Assembly (NCBI GenBank): GCA_017309275.1
Contig: JAFKLT010000032.1
Span: 62,001-126,000 of the forward strand
Direction of reading: 5' to 3'
Length of the DNA: 64,000 nt
Source: Sphingomonadales bacterium
GTDB taxonomy: Bacteria > Pseudomonadota > Alphaproteobacteria > Sphingomonadales > Sphingomonadaceae
Of the stretch, positions 54,272-60,645 are shown piece after piece. Position 1 is the first letter of the stretch. Each line of letters opens with the position of its first letter. Below the pieces are notes generated by a model. It was not told where the DNA came from, searched no databases, and saw only the letters and a list, made by a program, of their open reading frames with translations. Made by a program: the position numbers and the translations under genes.

Positions 54272-55710
54272 TGGAGGCCCGTTGCTTCGGACGCCGCGAG
54301 CGCGGCGATGCGCGCCTCATGGTCGGCGCGGTTGATCGGAAAGCGCGAGAAGGTCCAGGTCGAGGCGATCGTCGCGATCACGACGATAATGCTGTAGCTG
54401 ATGACCAGCCGGTCGATCACCTGGGGCTCGACATGGCCCGGGATGGCCTTTGACGGCAGGCCCGACAGGCTGATCAGCAGGCCGGTCAGGCCGATGCCCA
54501 ACGCCGTCGCGCATTTCTGAACGAACATCCAGCCGGCGGCGAAGACCCCCTCGGTGCGGCGACCGGTCTCGATCTGCGAGGCTTCGACGACGTCCGCCAG
54601 CATCGACTGGCCCGAGATCATCACCATCACCGCATTGACGTTCGATACCAGGATGAAGGCCATCAGCAGATTGCTGGAAAAGGCCGAACCGGTGGCCGGC
54701 CAATGGCCCGACAGGAACAAGGCGAAGGGCACGACCCAGAAGAAGGTGCTGATCATGCCGCACACCACTGCGGTCTTCTTCTTGCCGAAGCGGCGGTGCA
54801 GCGGCTGCACCAGCACGAACGATCCGATCACGCTGACCATCAGCAGCCAGGGCAGCGCGGCGAAGGCGCCTTCGGAGAAACGCCAGACATAAAGATAGAG
54901 GAAGTTCGAAATGGTGAAGGTCATCTGCGTGCTCGAAATCGCGATCAGCGACGCGCCGAGCAGGATCAGCGCCGCAGGGTGGCGGAGCGATTCCCATATC
55001 TCGGCAAAAAGACGTTTCGGCGAACCCGGTGCCGGCTTGGACGCCGGCAGATGGGCGATACGGCGATGCTGACCCAGCGCCGAGACAAGCACCGTCGCCG
55101 CCATGATGATCGCGCCGCACAGTCCGTAAAGCCAATAGCCCGATGGATTGAGCTGACCGAACTCATGCGTCGCATCGGGACGCAGGAAGACGGTGTTGGC
55201 GAGGAAGAAAACGAGCAGGCCCCCGCCCCAGGCGAAGAGAAAGCGAAAGCGAGTCAGCGCGGTGCGCTCGTCATAATCGCTCGTCAGTTCGGCGACGAGC
55301 GATTGCGACGGCACTTCGCAGCATGAAACGAGCGTGCGCACCAGCACCGCGACGACGACCAGATAGGCAAAGATGTGGGTGTGATCCTCTGGCGGCGACC
55401 ACAGCAGCATCCAGGCGAGGCCGAGCGGGATCGGCGCCAGGTACAGCCACGGATGGCGGCGGCCCCAACGCGTATAGGTGCGGTCGGAGAAATAGCCGAT
55501 CAGCGGATCGACGAAGGCGTCGGCGAGCAGCGCGAACATCAGCGCCAGCGAAACCAGGCTGGCGTCCAGTCCGACGACCTGGCTATAGAAAATCAGCAGA
55601 AAGGTCGAAAAGCCGTTGTCCTTGACGCCATAGGCGACGCTGCCGAGGCCATGGAACATCTTGAGGCGCAGCGGAAGCCGCGCCTCCGGTTGCGCGGCCG
55701 TCGCGGTCAC
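54268..55710 (-). CDS. GPH-family (MelB-like) transporter 1
   Basis: 480 aa from GTG 55710, overlapping the SDR stop as GTGA. Again ~12 transmembrane helices with DAFVDPLIGYFSDRTYTRWG and SCCEVPSQSLVAELTSDYDERT-type blocks. The two genes share motif after motif and are clearly tandem paralogues. They may form a heteromer or have complementary substrates. Second gene of SDR-GPH1-GPH2. Confidence 0.88.
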   Translation of the reverse strand: MTATAAQPEARLPLRLKMFHGLGSVAYGVKDNGFSTFLLIFYSQVVGLDASLVSLALMFALLADAFVDPLIGYFSDRTYTRWGRRHPWLYLAPIPLGLAWMLLWSPPEDHTHIFAYLVVVAVLVRTLVSCCEVPSQSLVAELTSDYDERTALTRFRFLFAWGGGLLVFFLANTVFLRPDATHEFGQLNPSGYWLYGLCGAIIMAATVLVSALGQHRRIAHLPASKPAPGSPKRLFAEIWESLRHPAALILLGASLIAISSTQMTFTISNFLYLYVWRFSEGAFAALPWLLMVSVIGSFVLVQPLHRRFGKKKTAVVCGMISTFFWVVPFALFLSGHWPATGSAFSSNLLMAFILVSNVNAVMVMISGQSMLADVVEASQIETGRRTEGVFAAGWMFVQKCATALGIGLTGLLISLSGLPSKAIPGHVEPQVIDRLVISYSIIVVIATIASTWTFSRFPINRADHEARIAALAASEATGLQ

Positions 55711-56564
55711 GCGGCGGCTCCGGCCTTCGCCGCTTCCTCCATAGCTGTCAGGGCATCGAACATGCCCGGCGTTTCCTTGTCCCACGCGTGCCGCTGGCCG
55801 ATCGTCAGCCCGCCGTCGACCAGCAGGTGCGTACCCGTCATGAACGACGATTCCTCGCTCGCCAGATAGGCGACGGCGTTGGCGATATCCTCGGGCATGC
55901 CGCCGCGTGCGACGGGCTGCGCCTGCGCGCTCATCTGCGCGATCACGGCATTGGCCTGACCCTTCATCTCGTCGGGCACGTCGAGCGAGGCGGTGAAGAT
56001 GTTGGTATTGATGAAGCCGGGGCAGATGGCGTTCACGCGGATGCCATATTGCGCCAGGTCGGTCGCCGCGACCTTGGACAGGTGGAGCACGCCGGCCTTT
56101 GCGACGGCATAGGCAATCGGCGAATAGCCGGCGCCCAGCGCGGCGACGCTCGCCGTGTTGACGATCGACGCGCCCTTGCGTCCCTTCATGTGCGGCACGG
56201 CATAGCGGATGCCCATCGCGACCGATTTCAGGACGAGGTCCATCGTGCGGTCCCAGCCTTCGGGGCTGATCTCGTCGATCGGGGCGCGGTCGCCGCCCGC
56301 GGCGGCATTGTTGAAGACGATGTCGATCCCGCCGGCCTTCGCCGCGGCTTCGTTCATCAGCGCCTCGATATCGGCGGGCCGCGTGACGTCGCAGCGGACG
56401 AAATCGATCTTGCCGTTCGATTCCGCGGCCAGCGCCCGCCCGCCTGCTTCGTCGATGTCGGCGGCAAAGACATGCGCGCCCTCGGCCGCGAGTTTCAGCA
56501 CCGCTGCCTTGCCGATACCCGATGCTGCGCCGGTGACCACGGCGACCTTGCCTGCGAATCGCAT
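55707..56564 (-). CDS. Short-chain dehydrogenase/reductase
   Basis: 285 aa. Motifs TGAASGIG (residues 12-19), NNAAAGGDRAPIDE in place of NNAG, Ser in VNTASVAALGAGY and Tyr/Lys in AYAVAKAGVLHL. Asp in FAADIDEAGG marks NAD(H) preference. First gene of the transporter operon and divergent from the ACAD pair, so it likely oxidises the imported compound or its first product. Confidence 0.9.
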   Translation of the reverse strand: MRFAGKVAVVTGAASGIGKAAVLKLAAEGAHVFAADIDEAGGRALAAESNGKIDFVRCDVTRPADIEALMNEAAAKAGGIDIVFNNAAAGGDRAPIDEISPEGWDRTMDLVLKSVAMGIRYAVPHMKGRKGASIVNTASVAALGAGYSPIAYAVAKAGVLHLSKVAATDLAQYGIRVNAICPGFINTNIFTASLDVPDEMKGQANAVIAQMSAQAQPVARGGMPEDIANAVAYLASEESSFMTGTHLLVDGGLTIGQRHAWDKETPGMFDALTAMEEAAKAGAAA

Positions 56565-56673
56565 ATCCTCTGCTCCCGTTTTATTTTGCGACCCAGCTTA
56601 GGCGCGAAGTAGGCCCCGTCAACGGCCTGCGACCTTCCGTTACGGCGCCGTAGCGTCGGTTTCGGCCGCCAAG

Positions 56674-56690
56674 TTGACGCTTGCGTAAAC
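56674..56690. promoter_or_regulatory. Operator-like palindrome between the SDR-GPH and ACAD-pair operons
   Basis: TTGACGCTTGCGTAAAC matches 14 of 17 bases of the 52724 site and keeps the TTnACGn-N2-nCGTAAA symmetry. It lies 45 bases before the plus-strand ACAD ATG and ~110 bases from the minus-strand SDR start. It probably serves both divergent operons. Just to its left the perfect palindrome TACGGCGCCGTA (56641-56652) may be a second site. Confidence 0.66.
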
Positions 56691-56734
56691 TAGCCGTCCG
56701 GCCTTAGGTTCGGGGGAAGAAGAGGAGCCTTAAG

Positions 56735-57916
56735 ATGAGCGATCTGGACGCCTTCCGCGCCGAAGTGCGCGCGTGGCTGGAAGCCAATTGTCCCCCCGAA
56801 ATGCGCGAACCGATCCGAGACGAGGATGACGTCTGCTGGGGCGGCCGCAAATGGGTGTTCAAGAACGAAGCCCAGAAGCAATGGCTCGAAGCCTGCGTGT
56901 CAAAGGGCTATACCGTTCCCGACTGGCCCAAGGCCTATGGCGGCGCCGGCCTGACGGCCGAGCAGACCAAGGTCCTGAAACAGGAAATGAAGCGCATCAA
57001 TGCGCGCTCGCCGCTCGACAGCTTCGGCATCTGGATGCTCGGCCCCGCGCTGCTGCAATTCGGCACCGAAGAGCAGAAGGTTCATTATCTGAACCAGATC
57101 GCCCGCGGCGAAATCCGCTGGTGCCAGGGCTATTCCGAACCGGGTTCGGGCAGCGACCTCGTCTCGCTCCAGACCTTCGGCGAGGACAAGGGCGATCATT
57201 GGGTCGTCAACGGATCGAAGATCTGGACGAGCTATGCCGACAAGGCCGACTGGATCTTCTGCCTTGTCCGTACCGACAAGGCGAACAAATATCAGGGCAT
57301 CACCTTCATGCTCTTCGACATGGAGAGCAAGGGCGTCACCACCAAGCCGATCCTGCTGATTTCCGGCAACTCGCCCTTCTGCGAGACCTTCTTCGACGAT
57401 GTCGAGGTGCCGAAGACGCAGTTCGTCGGCGAACTAAACCGGGGCTGGGACGTCGCCAAATATCTGCTCGGCCACGAACGCGAGATGATCTCGGGCGGCG
57501 GCGCGGGCGGCGATATGGTCAGCATCGGCGCGCTGTTCGCGAAGTCGCTGGGACGCAACGATCATGGCGAGCTCGACGATCCGATCCTGCGCGCCGAAAT
57601 GGCGGCGTTCGACGTCGACGTCTTTGCCTATCGTGCGATGGGCGAACGCTTCATGGACATGTGGAAGACCGGCCGCGCGCATCCGGCCTCGTCGAACATG
57701 ATGAAATATGTCGGCACCGAACTCAACAAGCGCCGGCATGAACTCGTCATGTCGGGCGGCGGCAGCGACGCGCTCGAATGGGACAGCCCGGAAACCAAGG
57801 GCGGCGCCCGGCCGCGCGGTTGGCTTCGCACCAAGGCCAATTCGATCGAAGGCGGGACGAGCGAAGTCATGCTCAACGTCATCGCCAAGCGTATCCTCGA
57901 CCTGCCGGGAGCCTGA
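56735..57916 (+). CDS. Acyl-CoA dehydrogenase, large/alpha subunit of a probable heteromeric pair
   Basis: 393 aa. Motifs: CQGYSEPGSGSDLVSLQT, WVVNGSKIWTSYADKADWIF (flavin/substrate wall), the FAD region GHEREMISGGGAGGD and the C-terminal IEGGTSEVMLNVIAKRILDLPG (cited as EGGTSEVMLNVIA). It resembles PimC-type and steroid-degrading heteromeric ACADs. The next gene, three bases on, encodes the partner. Expected to desaturate a bulky or long acyl-CoA. First gene of ACAD-ACAD-SDR. Confidence 0.91.
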   Translation: MSDLDAFRAEVRAWLEANCPPEMREPIRDEDDVCWGGRKWVFKNEAQKQWLEACVSKGYTVPDWPKAYGGAGLTAEQTKVLKQEMKRINARSPLDSFGIWMLGPALLQFGTEEQKVHYLNQIARGEIRWCQGYSEPGSGSDLVSLQTFGEDKGDHWVVNGSKIWTSYADKADWIFCLVRTDKANKYQGITFMLFDMESKGVTTKPILLISGNSPFCETFFDDVEVPKTQFVGELNRGWDVAKYLLGHEREMISGGGAGGDMVSIGALFAKSLGRNDHGELDDPILRAEMAAFDVDVFAYRAMGERFMDMWKTGRAHPASSNMMKYVGTELNKRRHELVMSGGGSDALEWDSPETKGGARPRGWLRTKANSIEGGTSEVMLNVIAKRILDLPGA

Positions 57917-57919
57917 TCC

Positions 57920-59038
57920 ATGCCGCTGTATCACAATGACGACCAGGCGATGCTCAAGGACAGCGTCGCTCCCTTCGTGGCCGAACAGGCGCCGGTGGCG
58001 CATCTGCGCAAGCTGCGCGATCAGGCCGACGCAACCGGCTTTTCGCGCGACCTCTGGGCGCAGTTCGTCGAGATGGGTCTGCCGGGCATGCTCGTGCCCG
58101 AGGAGCATGGCGGGCTCGGCATGGGGCATATCGAGGCGGGCATCGTGCTCGAGGAGATCGGCCGCAACCTGACGCCGTCGCCCTTTCTGTCGACCAGCGT
58201 CGGCGCGGTCGCGGCGCTTGCCAAGGCTGGCGGCACGCAGGCGGCGCGCTGGCTGCCTGCGATCGCAGGTGGCGAGGCCATCGTCGCGCTCGCGATCGAC
58301 GAGGGGGCAAAGCACCGCCCCGACCGGATCGCCACCACCGCGACGCGCGCCGGGAACGGCTTCCGCCTCGACGGCAAGAAAAGCTTCGTGCTCCACGGCC
58401 ATGTCGCCGACATGAGCATCGTCGCGGCCAGGACCGACGGCGGCATTACGCTGTTTGCGGTGCCGAAGGATGCAAAGGGCCTGACCGCCGATCCGCGCCG
58501 TCTGGTCGATTCCAGCCTCGCCAGCCATGTCACGCTCGACGGTGTCGAAGTCGATGCCGACGCAGTGATCGGAGAGGTCGATGCGGGCGGCGATGTCCTC
58601 GACGCGCTTCTCGCGGCGACGCGTACCGGCGCCGCGGCCGAGATGGTCGGCGTCGGCCAGGGCGCGATGGACATGACCGTCACGTACCTCAAGGAACGCA
58701 AGCAGTTCGGCAAGCTGATCGGCGAGTTCCAGGCGCTCCAGCATCGCGCCGCGCATCTCTATGGCGAGATGGAGGTCGCGCGCGCGACCGTGATGAAGGC
58801 GCAGGAGCTTCTCGACCAGGGCAGCGACGGTGCGCGGTTGATGGTCTCGGTCGCCAAGGCGAAGGCCGGCCGTGCCGCGAATCTTGCGGTGCGCGAAGGT
58901 GTCCAGATGCATGGCGGCATCGGCATGACCGACGAATATGACATCGGCCTGTATATGAAGCGCGACCGCGCGCTCGCCGAATTTATGGGCGACGTGCATT
59001 ATCACATCGACCAGGTCGCCCGGATGAACGGTTACTGA
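57920..59038 (+). CDS. Acyl-CoA dehydrogenase, small/beta subunit of the pair
   Basis: 372 aa. ACAD fold with VPEEHGGLGMGHIEAGIVLEEIG (cited as GLGMGHIEAGIV), GAAAEMVGVGQGAMDMTVTY and MHGGIGMTDEYDIGLYMKRD. It lacks the C-terminal EGT/EGG-E block, as in the non-catalytic chain of alpha2beta2 ACADs such as ChsE/PimD types. It therefore probably completes one active site with the preceding gene product rather than acting alone. Confidence 0.88.
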   Translation: MPLYHNDDQAMLKDSVAPFVAEQAPVAHLRKLRDQADATGFSRDLWAQFVEMGLPGMLVPEEHGGLGMGHIEAGIVLEEIGRNLTPSPFLSTSVGAVAALAKAGGTQAARWLPAIAGGEAIVALAIDEGAKHRPDRIATTATRAGNGFRLDGKKSFVLHGHVADMSIVAARTDGGITLFAVPKDAKGLTADPRRLVDSSLASHVTLDGVEVDADAVIGEVDAGGDVLDALLAATRTGAAAEMVGVGQGAMDMTVTYLKERKQFGKLIGEFQALQHRAAHLYGEMEVARATVMKAQELLDQGSDGARLMVSVAKAKAGRAANLAVREGVQMHGGIGMTDEYDIGLYMKRDRALAEFMGDVHYHIDQVARMNGY

Positions 59039-59042
59039 TCTC

Positions 59043-59151
59043 ACCCCTCCCGCGTGCGGGAGGGGTAGCGAGACTCGCGAGCTTGCTCGTTATCGCAGCG
59101 GGGAGGGTTGATGCCCACAGGCCCCGCCCCAACCCTCCCGTAAAGGGAGGG
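59043..59151. repeat. Intergenic CCCTCCCGC/GCGGGAGGG palindrome cluster
   Basis: Several nested hairpins: ACCCCTCCCGC-GT-GCGGGAGGGGT (59043-59066), then GGGAGGGTTG (59101-59110) with CAACCCTCCC (59130-59139), and CCCTCCC/GGGAGGG (59133-59151). Same family as 41991-42091. It fills the gap between the ACAD pair and the SDR gene and may separate their expression. Confidence 0.8.
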
Positions 59152-59169
59152 AGCTAGAAGGATGAAGCA

Positions 59170-59973
59170 ATGAATCTCCAGGACATGTTCGGCCTCAACG
59201 GCCGCATCGCGCTCGTCACCGGCGGGTCGCGCGGCATCGGCAAGATGATCGTCGAGGGCTATCTCGCTGCGGGCGTCGAGCGCGTCTATATTTCCGCGCG
59301 CAAGACCGCGCAGATCGAGGAAGCGGTTGCCGATTTCGAAACGCGCTACCCCGGCAAGGTCATCGGCCTTCCCGTCGACCTTTCGACCGTCGAGGGGTGC
59401 CGCGCGCTCGCGAAGGAATTGGAAGCGCGCGAAGAGCGGCTCGACATCCTCGTCAACAATGCAGGCGCGGCATGGGGCGAACCTTTCGAGGGGTTCCCCG
59501 AGGCCGGCTGGGACAAGGTGATGGACATTAACGTCAAGTCGCCCTTTTTCCTGACGCAGGCGCTGCACGGGCTGATGAAGGCGGCGGGTACGCCCGAACG
59601 TCCGGCAAAGGTCATCAACATCGGGTCGATCGACGGCCTGCGCCTGAATCCGTGGGAAACCTACAGCTATCATGCATCGAAGGCGGCGATCCTCTATCTG
59701 ACCAAGCGCCTCGCGGCGCGACTGGTGGAGGATAATATCATTGTCACCGCGATCGCGCCGGGCGCGTTCCAGTCGGACATGAACAAGGCGGCGCGCGACC
59801 ATGGCGAGGCCGTTGCAAAGAGCATCCCGACGAAGCGCATCGGTGTGCCGGAAGATATGGCAGGCGCCGCCATTTTCCTGGCGTCGAAGGCGGGCGACTA
59901 TGTCGTTGGCGACACGATCGCGGTCGATGGCGGTCTCGTTTACGGCGACCTGAAGACCAGCATCGACGCCTGA
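59170..59973 (+). CDS. Short-chain dehydrogenase/reductase
   Basis: 267 aa. Cofactor motif TGGSRGIG near residues 17-24, NNAGAAWGEP, Ser in NIGSIDGLRLNP and Tyr/Lys in SYHASKAAILYL. Arg in ISARKTA suggests NADP(H). Resembles FabG-like and RhlG-like reductases. It follows the ACAD pair and a repeat; it may be co-transcribed. Role: reduction or oxidation of a 3-oxo/hydroxy intermediate in the local pathway. Confidence 0.9.
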   Translation: MNLQDMFGLNGRIALVTGGSRGIGKMIVEGYLAAGVERVYISARKTAQIEEAVADFETRYPGKVIGLPVDLSTVEGCRALAKELEAREERLDILVNNAGAAWGEPFEGFPEAGWDKVMDINVKSPFFLTQALHGLMKAAGTPERPAKVINIGSIDGLRLNPWETYSYHASKAAILYLTKRLAARLVEDNIIVTAIAPGAFQSDMNKAARDHGEAVAKSIPTKRIGVPEDMAGAAIFLASKAGDYVVGDTIAVDGGLVYGDLKTSIDA

Positions 59974-59999
59974 GCGCCGATCCTTCCCGCCTCGTCGCC

Positions 60000-60021
60000 C
60001 CGGCCCTGATCCGGGATGACG
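60000..60021. repeat. Half copy of the REP-like GTCATCCGG repeat
   Basis: CCGGCCCTGATCCGGGATGACG is the reverse-strand counterpart of one arm of the 41110-41180 element. It lies in the 115-base gap between the SDR and lipoprotein genes, just before the lipoprotein promoter. Confidence 0.6.
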
Positions 60022-60032
60022 ATGCGGGGAAA

Positions 60033-60061
60033 TTGACTCGCACGCCGCCAAGGTGTATTAT
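60033..60061 (+). promoter_or_regulatory. Sigma-70 promoter of the lipoprotein gene
   Basis: TTGACT (60033-60038) and TATTAT (60056-60061) are separated by the optimal 17 bases. The predicted start near 60068 gives a ~20-nt leader containing AAGGAG (60076-60081) ahead of ATG 60089. It is the best housekeeping promoter in the window, so the gene is probably constitutive. Confidence 0.82.
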
Positions 60062-60088
60062 CCAACTAATGCACCAAGGAGATGTGCC

Positions 60089-60607
60089 ATGCGTTTCGCC
60101 TATCTGATCCCCCCGATGATGCTCCTCGCCGCCTGTGGGCAGAGCGAGAAGAAGGATACGCCCGAAATCTCGATCAACGCCGGCGACGGCAAGGGCGGCG
60201 TGCAGATCACGTCGAACAAGGACGGCACCGGCCGGATCAAGATCGGCGGCGATGGCGTCGGCATCGACATGAAGATTCCCGACTTCGTCGACTTCGACAT
60301 GGAGGGTGATTTCGATATCGACGGCGTGAAGCTTTATCCGGGCAGCCATGTCACGACGGTCAATGTCGACGCGCGCGACAATGGCGGCAGCGGCGACAAG
60401 GCGGTGGTCGAACTCGGCTTCACCTCGCCCGCTGCGCCGACGAAGGCGGCCGACTGGATGGCCGGCGAATTTGCGAAAAAGGGCGTTAAGGTCGCGCGCA
60501 CCGGCGAAACGCTGGCAGGCAAGACCAAGGATGGCGACGATTTCAAGATCGACTTCGGCCCCGACGGCGCGAACGCCAAGGGCAAGGTGACGATCACGAA
60601 GAGCTGA
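60089..60607 (+). CDS. Predicted lipoprotein
   Basis: 172 aa from ATG 60089, seven bases after AAGGAG. Lipobox at MLLAAC (Cys16), then an acidic, Gly/Asp-rich region (INAGDGKGGVQITSNKDG, MKIPDFVDFDMEGDFDIDG) with repeating GxDGxG-like turns. The C-terminal half (AADWMAGEFAKKGVKV, GDDFKIDFGPDGANAKGKV) suggests a beta structure. No family name is certain. Independent transcription unit converging on ppc. Confidence 0.8.
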   Translation: MRFAYLIPPMMLLAACGQSEKKDTPEISINAGDGKGGVQITSNKDGTGRIKIGGDGVGIDMKIPDFVDFDMEGDFDIDGVKLYPGSHVTTVNVDARDNGGSGDKAVVELGFTSPAAPTKAADWMAGEFAKKGVKVARTGETLAGKTKDGDDFKIDFGPDGANAKGKVTITKS

Positions 60608-60617
60608 TCGGGCGCGG

Positions 60618-60637
60618 GCCCCGGCGCAAGCCGGGGC
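60618..60637. repeat. GC hairpin between converging lipoprotein and ppc genes
   Basis: GCCCCGGC (60618-60625), loop GCAA, GCCGGGGC (60630-60637): a perfect 8-bp stem with a stable GNRA-type loop. There is no T-run on either side, so it may be a weak bidirectional terminator or a short REP unit rather than a classical terminator. Confidence 0.6.
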
Positions 60638-60645
60638 TCATAACA

